The notes beneath the pieces were generated by a model that saw only the letters and a program-made list of their open reading frames with translations, made no database searches and was not told the DNA's origin. A stretch of DNA of 64,000 nt from Moheibacter lacus (GTDB lineage Bacteria; Bacteroidota; Bacteroidia; Flavobacteriales; Weeksellaceae): positions 175,031 to 239,030 of the forward strand of contig NZ_JACDZE010000003.1 of NCBI RefSeq assembly GCF_014042165.1. The letters run 5' to 3'. Within the stretch, counting starts at the first letter, position 1. Each line of letters begins with the position of its first letter. Shown here one piece after another: positions 5,942 to 14,868 of this stretch. A program made the translations under genes and the position numbers.

Positions 5942-8752
5942 ATGGCAAATCTGAAACAAATTGGTATTAAAATACTTAAATGGACAGGGATTGTCGTTTT
6001 CAGTCTGTTATTTCTATTGTTCATCATTCCTATTCTTTTTCCCGGGACGATTTCGCAGCAAGTGAAAGTATTTGCCAACAAACATCTTGCAGGAGAATTG
6101 GATTATAAAAAAACACATCTCAGCTTTTTTCGCCATTTCCCTTCTTTAACGGTTTCCGTTGATGAATTTTTATTGAAAGGTTCCAAACCATTTGAGAAAG
6201 ACACTTTGTTGTATGCCGACGAAGTCGCTGTAGGAATCAATTTGAAAAATCTGATTTTTCAAGGCGAAGTCAAAATCGACGAAATTTATGTTCAGGATGC
6301 CTTCGCCAACGTGAAAGTCAATACAAAAGGGGAAGCCAATTACAATGTCTACATCGCCAAACCGGAAAAAGATACAACGGAAGAAGGTGCTTCTATCCAA
6401 TTGGATTTAATCAAATTGCGAAATTGGAAAATCCGTTACGCTGATCGTTCTGCCAAAATTTTGGTAAAAGCAGATGGACTGGATTATACAGGTAAGGGTG
6501 GTTTGAGCCAAGATATTTTTGATTTGAAAACCAAATTGCACATTGACAAAATCGATTTTTCATTGGATCGAATTTATTATGCACGGGAAAAAACGGTCGA
6601 TGCCGATTTGATTACCCGAATCAATACCAACGCACTTTCTTTTGTTTTGCGTAAAAACGAATTGAAAATCAATAAAGTTCCACTGAAATTTGATGGTTTT
6701 TTTACCATTTTAAAAGACGGATATAAAGTCGATATCAATGCCGCTTCCCAAAAAACAACTTTAAAAGATATGTTTTCTGTTTTGCCGCCTCAATTTATGG
6801 AATGGGCAAATGATACGAGAATTGAAGGGAACAGCGATTTGTTTTTTAGTTTAAAAGGTCGGTTCAGCGAACAACAAAAACAAAAACCCGATTTTAAGGC
6901 GCGACTTTTTGTCAACGATGGATTTATTTCTGCCAGTCAAGCGCCGGTTCCCATGAAAAAGTTGCACATGGATTTGAACATCGATTTGCCATCTTTGGAT
7001 ACCGAACAATTGGGAATTGATTTAAAACATTTGAATTTTGATTTGGGGGATAAAGATAAATTTTATGCGAAAGTCAAAACCAAAGGCATGAAGGAAATGC
7101 AAGTGAATGCTGACGTGAAAGGTGTTTTGGATTTGCAATTATTGGATCAAGCCATCGGATTAAAAGATATCGACATGAAAGGTTTGGTCCATACAAACAT
7201 CCAGTCCGATGGTATTTTTAGTTTGGAGAAAAAATTATTTCCCAAAACAGATGGTTCTTTTGTATTGAAAAACGGGCATTTAAAAACTTCGTATTATCCC
7301 AATCCGATTGAAAAAATCAACATTACTGCCAATGTCCACAATACGGACGGGACTTTTAAAAGTTTGGGCGTGAAGTTGGATCCTTTTCAATTTGATTTTG
7401 AAGGAAATCCGGTGTTTATGAATGCCGATTTACAGGATTTCGAAGATTTATTGTACAAAGTCAGAGCAAAAGGAACGCTGAACGTAGGCCGAATTTACCA
7501 AGTTTTTGCACAAGAAGGTTTTGATGTAAGCGGTTTGATTATGGCCGATTTGTCATTAAATGGTCGTCAGAGTTATGCGACTTCAGGGCAATACAGTAAA
7601 TTGGACAACAAAGGAACTTTGATCTTAAAAAATATCAAAGCCACGACGGAATATCTGCCGAAATCCTTTTTTATCAAAGAAGGGAATTTCCGGTTTGAAA
7701 ATGAAAAAATGTGGTTTGATAAATTCAATTCAACTTATGGTAAATCGGATTTTGCGTTGAACGGATATTTGATCAATACGATCAATTATTTCATAGAACG
7801 AAAAGGAACGTTGCATGGAACTTTTGATTTGAAATCGAATTATGTCCTCGTGGACGAATTTATGGCGCTGGAAGAAGGCGATAACAAGGATCAATCGCTC
7901 GAAGTCGAATACGCAAAAGAAGACAACCCAAAAAGTTCCGGTGTGGTCATCATGCCCAAAAATCTCGATGTTGCCTTAAACACGAATTTCCTGAAAACGG
8001 AATTCAAAGGTTTGACAATCAATAATTTAATTGGGCAAGCTTCCTTAAAAGAAGGCCAAGCGTTTCTGAAAAATACGACTTTTGATATCATCGGCAGTAA
8101 AATGGCGATTGACGCTCGCTATAAGGACGAATCGCCTACTACTGCCAATTTTGATGTGGGATTGAAAGTAGAGAATTTTGATGTACAGCGTGCTTACAAA
8201 GAAATCGACATGGTGCGCGAAATGGCGACTGCCGCAAAAGATGCCCATGGAATCGTGGCCATTGATTATAAATTAAAAGGTGATTTTGATGAAAATATGC
8301 GACCGATTTATCCTTCGTTGGAAGGGGGAGGAGTGGTGAATTTGAAAAATGTTCAAGTTAAAAACCTAAAAATGTTTGCCGTAATAGGCAAAGAAACCGG
8401 AACGGAACAATTCAATAATCCCGATATGAAGGGCGTGGACATCGAAACCCATATCGATAATAATCTGATACATGTCGATAAATTTACCTTTAAAGTTTCG
8501 GTTTTAAGACCATCTATTAAAGGAACGACGAGCTTTAACGGTTTGTTGGATTTGCGGGTGAGAGTAGGTTTGCCACCGGGGGGATGGATAGGTTTCCCGA
8601 TCGTGGTGACCGGAACACATGATAAACCTAAAATCAAAATTTTCAGTAAAACCGGTCAAGAAATCAGGGAAGCCGTTTACAACGAAAAGACAAACACTGT
8701 AATCGACGAAGAAAAACCTACGAAGAAAAAGAAGGAAAAAGAAAAGAAATAA
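5942..8752 (+). CDS. Giant AsmA-like inner-membrane-anchored protein
   Basis: 936 residues. One N-terminal transmembrane helix (about 13-34) is followed by a long, beta-rich periplasmic region with many short amphipathic strands and the AsmA-type start (FANKHLAGELDYKKTHLSFF). The C-terminal part has the AsmA2-like segment VNLKNVQVKNLKMFAV and FKVSVLRPSIKGTTSFNG. It ends in a Lys/Glu-rich tail (EEKPTKKKKEKEKK). AsmA-like proteins (TamB, YhdP) form bridge-like tubes thought to carry phospholipids between inner and outer membrane. Monocistronic on the plus strand. Confidence 0.88.
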   Translation: MANLKQIGIKILKWTGIVVFSLLFLLFIIPILFPGTISQQVKVFANKHLAGELDYKKTHLSFFRHFPSLTVSVDEFLLKGSKPFEKDTLLYADEVAVGINLKNLIFQGEVKIDEIYVQDAFANVKVNTKGEANYNVYIAKPEKDTTEEGASIQLDLIKLRNWKIRYADRSAKILVKADGLDYTGKGGLSQDIFDLKTKLHIDKIDFSLDRIYYAREKTVDADLITRINTNALSFVLRKNELKINKVPLKFDGFFTILKDGYKVDINAASQKTTLKDMFSVLPPQFMEWANDTRIEGNSDLFFSLKGRFSEQQKQKPDFKARLFVNDGFISASQAPVPMKKLHMDLNIDLPSLDTEQLGIDLKHLNFDLGDKDKFYAKVKTKGMKEMQVNADVKGVLDLQLLDQAIGLKDIDMKGLVHTNIQSDGIFSLEKKLFPKTDGSFVLKNGHLKTSYYPNPIEKINITANVHNTDGTFKSLGVKLDPFQFDFEGNPVFMNADLQDFEDLLYKVRAKGTLNVGRIYQVFAQEGFDVSGLIMADLSLNGRQSYATSGQYSKLDNKGTLILKNIKATTEYLPKSFFIKEGNFRFENEKMWFDKFNSTYGKSDFALNGYLINTINYFIERKGTLHGTFDLKSNYVLVDEFMALEEGDNKDQSLEVEYAKEDNPKSSGVVIMPKNLDVALNTNFLKTEFKGLTINNLIGQASLKEGQAFLKNTTFDIIGSKMAIDARYKDESPTTANFDVGLKVENFDVQRAYKEIDMVREMATAAKDAHGIVAIDYKLKGDFDENMRPIYPSLEGGGVVNLKNVQVKNLKMFAVIGKETGTEQFNNPDMKGVDIETHIDNNLIHVDKFTFKVSVLRPSIKGTTSFNGLLDLRVRVGLPPGGWIGFPIVVTGTHDKPKIKIFSKTGQEIREAVYNEKTNTVIDEEKPTKKKKEKEKK

Positions 8753-8810
8753 TGGTATTCTAATTGAATTTATCGATTTCTAATCCGAAAAATCACGCGA
8801 TAGGACGGGA

Positions 8811-9536
8811 TTATTTTGGGAGTAGATCCACATACCAAAATCCGTATTGTTCAAACTCAGAGCTTTTTTGATCTTCCGTAGATTTGGGTTTAGGAAAGGT
8901 TTTGTATACGGTTTCACCAAAATAAAATTGGATTGGAAAATTAAAAATCGGACCGTCAAAACAAAACGTATGAAATTCACCATTTTCACCACATACATCC
9001 ACTCTTTTGGGTAAGTTTTGGACGAATTTTTTATCGATGATTTGACCCACAAAACTTTTATTCAAATGACTTTCATTCACTGTTGTGACGATGGTTTTGA
9101 ATCCTAATTCTAAAAATTCAGTTATCAATTCATTCGTAGAAATATTCCAAAGCGGAAAAACGCCTTTCATTCCTATTTCAGCTAACTTTTCTTCGCGGTA
9201 TTTCCGTAAATCTTCCAAAAAGATATCGCCAAAGATCGAAAACTCAACGCCTTCTTTTTTGAATTGAAGCAGTTGTTCTTCCATGATAGAATTGTATGTT
9301 TCCATGGATGGGGATTCCGGTAAATAGATTTTCACCAATGGAATTCCTATGCTCTCGGCTTGTTTTTCGAGCAATTCTTCCCGGATTCCATGCATGGAAA
9401 TTCGACAGAATTTTTCGTTGACGGTAGTTACGAGCGCCAGAATTTCATATTCGTTTTCAGTCAAAACTTTGTGTAAAGCCAATGCTGAATCTTTTCCTGA
9501 GCTCCAATTGAAAATCGCTTTTTTCTTCAAATCCAA
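8811..9536 (-). CDS. Diphthine-ammonia ligase-like PP-loop ATPase
   Basis: 241 residues. The PP-loop SSGKDSALALHK (residues 12-23) binds ATP, and ENGEFHTFCFDGP near residue 185 is the signature of the MJ0570 / Dph6-type family. Bacteria do not make diphthamide, so its real role is unknown; members are thought to activate an acid with ATP and amidate it. No in-frame ATG precedes the PP-loop, so TTG at 9534-9536 (or the TTG two codons later) is the start. It begins 4 bases after the S9 peptidase stop, so the two are cotranscribed. Confidence 0.82.
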   Translation of the reverse strand: MDLKKKAIFNWSSGKDSALALHKVLTENEYEILALVTTVNEKFCRISMHGIREELLEKQAESIGIPLVKIYLPESPSMETYNSIMEEQLLQFKKEGVEFSIFGDIFLEDLRKYREEKLAEIGMKGVFPLWNISTNELITEFLELGFKTIVTTVNESHLNKSFVGQIIDKKFVQNLPKRVDVCGENGEFHTFCFDGPIFNFPIQFYFGETVYKTFPKPKSTEDQKSSEFEQYGFWYVDLLPK

Positions 9537-9540
9537 TGGA

Positions 9541-11454
9541 TTATAAAGTTTCCTTCAACCATTTGTAGAATTCCGTATGCCAAATCACCGAATTCTGTGG
9601 ATTCAATACCCAATGGTTTTCTTTCGGAAAATACAGTAATCGTGATTTCAAACCATGCAATTGCGCGGCTTGATAGGCTTCCAAACCTTGTCCGATTGGA
9701 ACTCGATAATCTTTTCCACCCTGGATAATCAAAATAGGCGTATCCCATTTGGAAACCAAATTACTTGGATCAAATTCGGTATAGGTTTTTACAGCTTCTT
9801 TGTTTTTGTCCCAATACGCTCCACCCGCATCCCAATTTGTAAACCAAAGTTCTTCTGTGGTTCCATACATGGATTTTAAATTGAAAACCCCGTCATGGGC
9901 GATAAAAGATTTGAAACGTTTGTCGTGAATTCCGGCAAGGTAAAATACGGAATAACCGCCGTAACTCGCTCCCACAGCGCCTAAACGATCTTTGTCTACA
10001 TAAGATTCTTTTGCAATATTATCAATCGCTGCCAAATAATCATCCATCACTTGACCTCCCCAATCTTTGGAGATGGCTTCGTTCCATTCGACTCCATGAC
10101 CGGGCATTCCGCGACGGTTGGGTGCGATCACTATGTAACCGTTTGCAGCCATTAATTGGAAATTCCATCGGTACGAATAAAACTGCGTCAATGCCGATTG
10201 AGGTCCTCCTTGACAATACAATAAAGTAGGATATTTTTTCTTCGGATCAAAATCCGGTGGATAAATCACCCAAGCTACCATGTCTTTATTGTCGGTTGTT
10301 TTGACGATGCGTTTTTCAACTTTGCTCAATTTGATTTGGTCATAAATCGGTTGGTTGACGTTGGTCAATTGATTCATTTTTCCATTTTTCAAATTCACCG
10401 AATAAATTTCGGCGGCATGGTTCATATCCGTTCGGGTCACGATGAATTCATCTCCAACTTGTCCCACTAATCCGGCAATATCAAATTGACCATCGGTTAT
10501 TTGTTTGATTTCCAATGGTTTTTTACTGTTATTGGCCGGAATGTACTCCACTGAAAAAAGTTGAACGGTTCCACCAATTGGCGCATTGAAATAGATTTTT
10601 CTACCGATTTTGTCCCATTTGAAACTACTTACCGTTCCGTCCCAATGCTGGGTCAAATTGGTTTTTAATCCATTGAAAAACACGATGATATCATTTTTAT
10701 CGGCTTCATATCCATCTCTAGCCATGCTCAAAAATGCCAAAGCGCCTTCTTTTGAAAATTCGGGATGTGTGTCATAACCCATCATTCCTTCCGTCAAGTT
10801 TTTTGTTGTTCCAGATGCAATATCGTATTCGTAAAGATCCGTATTGGTGCTTTGCGCATATTCTTTTCCTTGTAATTTTTTAGCGACATAGACGATTTTC
10901 GTTCCCTCGTTGTTCCAAGTATAATCATCCTCTCCTCCAAACGGCATCTGCGGACTATGAAAAGGTTCGTCTTTCAGCAAGTCAATTCCGTCGACTTCCG
11001 TATCCTGATTCATTTTTAAAATCAAATGATTAAAAGTCCCATCGTTCCAATTGTCCCAATGTCTATAATACAAATCGTTGTAAACATAGACATCAGATTC
11101 TTTCAAATTGGGATAGAGGTCTTTTCCCATGATCTTTTCAACTTTCACTTTTTCGATTTCAATTTTTCGCGTTTTGTCAGGTGAAATAGATTTATCAAGA
11201 ATCAAATCGGAATAATCCTGAATTTCAATTGGAGTTCCACCCGAAACCGGAATGGCGTATTTTTTGGTGGTCTTTATCCCTTCTTCCACTTGGTATTCGG
11301 TTACGGAATAGTAAATGGTTTTTCCATCTTTAGAAATTCCGGCAGGAGAAACCCTTTTTAATTTCCATAAAAGTTCTGGCGTCATATGATTTTGTGCGAT
11401 TGTTGAAACAGAAAGACCTAAGCAAATGCTGAAGAAAATGAAGAATCGATTCAT
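9541..11454 (-). CDS. Secreted S9-family prolyl oligopeptidase-like peptidase
   Basis: 637 residues with a signal peptide (MNRFFIFFSICLGLSVSTIAQ). The middle is a beta-propeller (WD40/PD40-like repeats) and the C-terminus an alpha/beta hydrolase. The catalytic triad is visible: Ser497 in GASYGGYS, Asp582 in GGKDYRVP and His614 in KENHW. Members cut short peptides as dipeptidyl or acylaminoacyl peptidases in the periplasm, feeding peptide nutrition. There is no T9SS tail, so the enzyme probably stays periplasmic. Cotranscribed with the PP-loop ligase. Confidence 0.92.
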   Translation of the reverse strand: MNRFFIFFSICLGLSVSTIAQNHMTPELLWKLKRVSPAGISKDGKTIYYSVTEYQVEEGIKTTKKYAIPVSGGTPIEIQDYSDLILDKSISPDKTRKIEIEKVKVEKIMGKDLYPNLKESDVYVYNDLYYRHWDNWNDGTFNHLILKMNQDTEVDGIDLLKDEPFHSPQMPFGGEDDYTWNNEGTKIVYVAKKLQGKEYAQSTNTDLYEYDIASGTTKNLTEGMMGYDTHPEFSKEGALAFLSMARDGYEADKNDIIVFFNGLKTNLTQHWDGTVSSFKWDKIGRKIYFNAPIGGTVQLFSVEYIPANNSKKPLEIKQITDGQFDIAGLVGQVGDEFIVTRTDMNHAAEIYSVNLKNGKMNQLTNVNQPIYDQIKLSKVEKRIVKTTDNKDMVAWVIYPPDFDPKKKYPTLLYCQGGPQSALTQFYSYRWNFQLMAANGYIVIAPNRRGMPGHGVEWNEAISKDWGGQVMDDYLAAIDNIAKESYVDKDRLGAVGASYGGYSVFYLAGIHDKRFKSFIAHDGVFNLKSMYGTTEELWFTNWDAGGAYWDKNKEAVKTYTEFDPSNLVSKWDTPILIIQGGKDYRVPIGQGLEAYQAAQLHGLKSRLLYFPKENHWVLNPQNSVIWHTEFYKWLKETL

Positions 11455-11626
11455 AAAATTTTAAATTGAAGTCCAAATATAGAAATTCCAAACAATTTTA
11501 AAATTAGAATTAAAATTATCCATTTCATCCTAAATGTATTTTTATCAGTGATTTATGTTATTAATTCAATTTAATTCAAAGAATTTATGATTATTTAACT
11601 TTTTTTCTTGCAAAACCGTATTATTT

Positions 11627-11947
11627 TTGCAAAAGGTGAATTCACAGTTTAAGAAATACAGTATTTATTTATTGATGAGCTTGTTTATGCTGAGCATGGG
11701 GACAAGTTTCACGGTCAATTTACAGTATGGTGAAAACAATATGTACAACGAGATTGAACATAGTGACTGCAACAACAATACACTGAACGAAATCAAAGAA
11801 AACTTCAAAAAGGTTTGTGAGAGAATTCCTCAATTTGAATTTGAAAGCAATCCGATTGCCAAAAAAATGTTTGTAAACCGAAATGAAAATTTGAATTGTC
11901 AGTTTACATTGCGTTTTGACACACCACCTCCTGAATTTGTTGGATAA
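11627..11947 (+). CDS. Small exported hypothetical protein
   Basis: 106 residues from TTG 11627; GTG at 11636 is an equally good start. A hydrophobic N-terminal helix (YSIYLLMSLFMLSMGTSF) suggests export or membrane anchoring. The rest is acidic/Asn-rich with two Cys (CNNN and KVCERIPQFEFESN) and a Pro-rich end (DTPPPEFVG). I recognise no family. A box resembling TAnnTTTG (TATTTTTG, 11621-11628) overlaps the start, so transcription may begin very close to the coding region. It may be a real short gene or a decayed one. Confidence 0.5.
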   Translation: MQKVNSQFKKYSIYLLMSLFMLSMGTSFTVNLQYGENNMYNEIEHSDCNNNTLNEIKENFKKVCERIPQFEFESNPIAKKMFVNRNENLNCQFTLRFDTPPPEFVG

Positions 11948-12011
11948 TTTTCTATAGGACTTTGTTTAAAGTCTCTTAAATCAATTATTTAACAAATAAT
12001 CAAATATTTTT

Positions 12012-13571
12012 ATGCAATTAATAAAGAACTGGAAGAAGGATCTTCCTGCCAGTTTGGTCGTATTTTTTGTGGCTTTACCACTGTGTTTAGGGATCGCATT
12101 AGCGAGTGGTGCGCCATTATTCTCCGGACTAATTGCCGGAATCATAGGAGGAATCGTGGTCGGAGCAATTTCCAAATCTCCGATCGGCGTTTCAGGTCCT
12201 GCTGCGGGTTTGACCGCTATCGTTTTGACCGCCATTACAGATTTAGGTGGTTACGAAATCTTTTTGGTAGCCGTCGTTTTGGCCGGTGTCCTCCAAATCA
12301 TCATGGGAATTTTAAAAGCCGGAGTCATCGGGTACTATTTCCCGTCATCGGTCATCAAAGGAATGCTTTGTGCGATTGGGATCATCATCTTTTTTAAACA
12401 AATTCCATTGGCGCTGGGAATGACCGGAGAAATGGAATCTGACCGATTTTCCATTGGGGAATTTCATGAAAGCATTTCCTATAGTGTCATTTTAATTTCG
12501 ATTGTTTCACTTGGTATTTTATTGCTTTGGGACAATGTTTTGGCCAAAAAGAACAATTTTTTCAAATTGGTTCCCGGGCCTTTGGTTGCCGTTGTTGTGG
12601 GAATTATCATTTATGTCGTCTTTGGGAATTCAGGACAATTGGAATTGACCCAATCTCAATTGGTTAATGTTCCGATTCCGACCGATTTTGACTCTTTTAT
12701 TTCCAATTTCACATTGCCTGATTTTTCTGGTTTGACCAATAAAGCCGTCTATGTTACAGCATTGACAATTGCGATCGTGGCGAGTTTGGAAACTTTACTA
12801 TGTGTGGAAGCGACCGATAAGCTTGATCCTTTGAAACGCCAAACGCCTACGAGTTTTGAGTTGATCGCGCAAGGTGTGGGGAATTCACTTTCCGGATTGA
12901 TTGGAGGATTGCCATTGACACAAGTTATCGTCAGAAGTTCTGCCAATGTCATGAGCGGTGGTGTGAGTAAATTATCTACCATTTTACACGGTGCACTTTT
13001 GTTGTTAAGCGTGATTTTGATTCCCCGAATTTTGAATCTAATTCCACTTGCGGTATTGGCGAGTGTCCTGTTAATCATCGGATATAAATTGGCCAATCCA
13101 AAACGATTTGTGGAAATGTGGAAATTGGGGAAAGAACAATTCGTGCCTTTTATCGTCACGGTTGTTGCCATCGTGGTTTTTGATTTGTTGGTCGGAATTA
13201 TCGCAGGTTTGGTAGTAGGAATCATCGTTTTATTGTTGAAATCCTATACCAATTCGCATCAGATGTTGATCAAAGAATACATGGGCGAAAAAAACCTTTA
13301 CCACATGAATTTGGCGGAGGAAGTAACTTTTGTCAACCGTGGTTCTATCGTCAAAGAATTGGATGGATTGCCAAATAATTCTTATTTGGAATTGGATTTC
13401 AGAAGAAATCGAATTCTCGATTATGACATCTTGGAATATTTAGATGAATTCTCCGTCAAAGCGAAAAACAACAACATCAACATCAAATTGATTTCTGAAA
13501 AAGGAACGATTGACAATCCAAATAGTTTCAGGGAATTTTTCGGACATAAAATTTTCAAAATGGGACATTGA
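12012..13571 (+). CDS. SulP-family anion transporter (probable bicarbonate transporter)
   Basis: 519 residues with about 11-12 membrane helices (residues 12-410) and a C-terminal STAS domain (about 420-519). The N-terminus KDLPASLVVFFVALPLCLG and ASGAPLFSGLIAGIIGG are SulP signatures. The next gene, 31 bases on, encodes a beta-carbonic anhydrase, so the substrate is more likely bicarbonate than sulfate, as for BicA-type SulP carriers. The pair would supply bicarbonate for carboxylases. It begins after an AT-rich leader with no clear terminator before it. Confidence 0.9.
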   Translation: MQLIKNWKKDLPASLVVFFVALPLCLGIALASGAPLFSGLIAGIIGGIVVGAISKSPIGVSGPAAGLTAIVLTAITDLGGYEIFLVAVVLAGVLQIIMGILKAGVIGYYFPSSVIKGMLCAIGIIIFFKQIPLALGMTGEMESDRFSIGEFHESISYSVILISIVSLGILLLWDNVLAKKNNFFKLVPGPLVAVVVGIIIYVVFGNSGQLELTQSQLVNVPIPTDFDSFISNFTLPDFSGLTNKAVYVTALTIAIVASLETLLCVEATDKLDPLKRQTPTSFELIAQGVGNSLSGLIGGLPLTQVIVRSSANVMSGGVSKLSTILHGALLLLSVILIPRILNLIPLAVLASVLLIIGYKLANPKRFVEMWKLGKEQFVPFIVTVVAIVVFDLLVGIIAGLVVGIIVLLLKSYTNSHQMLIKEYMGEKNLYHMNLAEEVTFVNRGSIVKELDGLPNNSYLELDFRRNRILDYDILEYLDEFSVKAKNNNINIKLISEKGTIDNPNSFREFFGHKIFKMGH

Positions 13572-13602
13572 TCCCCAAAATTAATTTTTAAAAAATAATA
13601 GA

Positions 13603-14241
13603 ATGAGCAAAGAATTTTATAGCCAGTTACTGGAGAACAATAAAAAATGGGTGGAAAACAAATTGGATTTAGATCCTGATTTTTTCAAAAGATTGGCCAA
13701 TGGCCAAGAACCACCACTTTTGTGGATCGGTTGTGCAGACAGCCGTGTTCCGGCAAATGAAATCATCGGTGCGCAGCCGGGAGAAGTTTTTGTGCACCGC
13801 AACATTGCCAATATGGTCGTACACTCGGACATGAACATGTTGAGTGTGTTGGATTATGCGGTAAATGCATTAAAAGTGAAACACGTGATCGTTTGTGGAC
13901 ATTATGGTTGTGGAGGAGTGAAAGCTGCGATGAGCAACCAATCATTTGGTTTGGTGGACAATTGGATTCGCCATATAAAAACGATTTATCGTTTGCACAA
14001 AAAAGAATTGGATGCCATAGAAGATGAAAACCAAAGATTTGACACATTTGTAGAAATCAATGTTCAGGAACAGGTTTCGGATTTAGCCAAAACTTCCATT
14101 GTACAAAAAGCCTGGGAAAACGGACAGGAATTGCATCTGCATGGTTGGGTATATGGCGTAGGTTCTGGTGTGGTGAAAGATTTGAATTTTAACGTGAGTT
14201 CAAATGCGGAAATGGACGAAGTCTACCAGTTGAATTTTTAA
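13603..14241 (+). CDS. can: Beta-carbonic anhydrase
   Basis: 212 residues. The zinc ligands are Cys44 (GCADSR), His100 and Cys103 (GHYGCGG), with the catalytic Asp46-Arg48 dyad. This is a complete plant-type beta class enzyme that interconverts CO2 and bicarbonate in the cytoplasm. It is the second gene after the SulP transporter and is followed by a strong terminator, so the two form one transcription unit. Confidence 0.95.
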   Translation: MSKEFYSQLLENNKKWVENKLDLDPDFFKRLANGQEPPLLWIGCADSRVPANEIIGAQPGEVFVHRNIANMVVHSDMNMLSVLDYAVNALKVKHVIVCGHYGCGGVKAAMSNQSFGLVDNWIRHIKTIYRLHKKELDAIEDENQRFDTFVEINVQEQVSDLAKTSIVQKAWENGQELHLHGWVYGVGSGVVKDLNFNVSSNAEMDEVYQLNF

Positions 14242-14264
14242 AATTTCCTCAATTTTAATCATGG

Positions 14265-14297
14265 AAGCCGTCTCAAGTATCGAGGCGGCTTTTTTTA
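14265..14297 (+). terminator. Rho-independent terminator after carbonic anhydrase gene
   Basis: AAGCCGTCTC pairs with GAGGCGGCTT (one G-T wobble), loop AAGTATC, followed by a run of T. It ends the SulP-carbonic anhydrase unit. Confidence 0.85.
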
Positions 14298-14325
14298 TTT
14301 CTGTTCAATTGCCTTTATTTGCAAA

Positions 14326-14787
14326 ATGTATTCAAAAGAAGAAGCTTTTCAAATCCGCAAAAAATTCTGGATCTCCTTTGGCCAGTACATGAAATTACAA
14401 TCTTCAGCAAGCGGGTTGGAAGTGAATTGGATCAACTATAAAACCGGAATCAAGGGACTTCAATTGAAAACCGATGTAGACAACAAATCGGCGAGAATCG
14501 CCATCGAAATCAATCATCCGGACCGTGAAATTCAGGAATTGATGATGGATCAATTTGAAGAATTTCAAGCATTATTTGAATCGGAATTGGGAGCAGATTG
14601 GACTTGGTACAGATCTTATTTTGAATTGTCCGGAAAGCATATTTCCAAGATCGAATTGCGACTGGAAAACGTCAGTATTTTTAAAGAAGAAGATTGGCCT
14701 GCGATCATTAGTTTTCTGAAAAACAATCTGTTAAGTTGGGATTCTTTTTGGGAAGATGTGAAAGATTCATTTGAGATTTTTAAATAA
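14326..14787 (+). CDS. DUF4268 domain protein
   Basis: 153 residues covering the DUF4268 domain (RKKFWISFGQYMKLQSSASG, WTWYRSYFELSG, then a C-terminal SFWEDVKDSFEIFK). Related domains occur at the C-terminus of some nuclease-like and restriction-associated proteins, but stand-alone copies are common in Flavobacteriia and uncharacterised. Cytoplasmic. Begins with ATG 28 bases after the carbonic anhydrase terminator, so it is a separate unit. Confidence 0.8.
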   Translation: MYSKEEAFQIRKKFWISFGQYMKLQSSASGLEVNWINYKTGIKGLQLKTDVDNKSARIAIEINHPDREIQELMMDQFEEFQALFESELGADWTWYRSYFELSGKHISKIELRLENVSIFKEEDWPAIISFLKNNLLSWDSFWEDVKDSFEIFK

Positions 14788-14814
14788 AATTATTAATTTG
14801 TTAAAGAATTAAGT

Positions 14815-14845
14815 TTGTGAAAATTACCCAAAAGCCATTATTTTG
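14815..14845 (+). promoter_or_regulatory. Probable promoter of the T9SS type B protein gene
   Basis: TTG at 14815-14817, a 21-base spacer, then TATTTTG at 14839-14845 (one T short of TAnnTTTG), 23 bases before the start codon. Confidence 0.45.
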
Positions 14846-14868
14846 CACACCTTTAAATAAAATGATGA

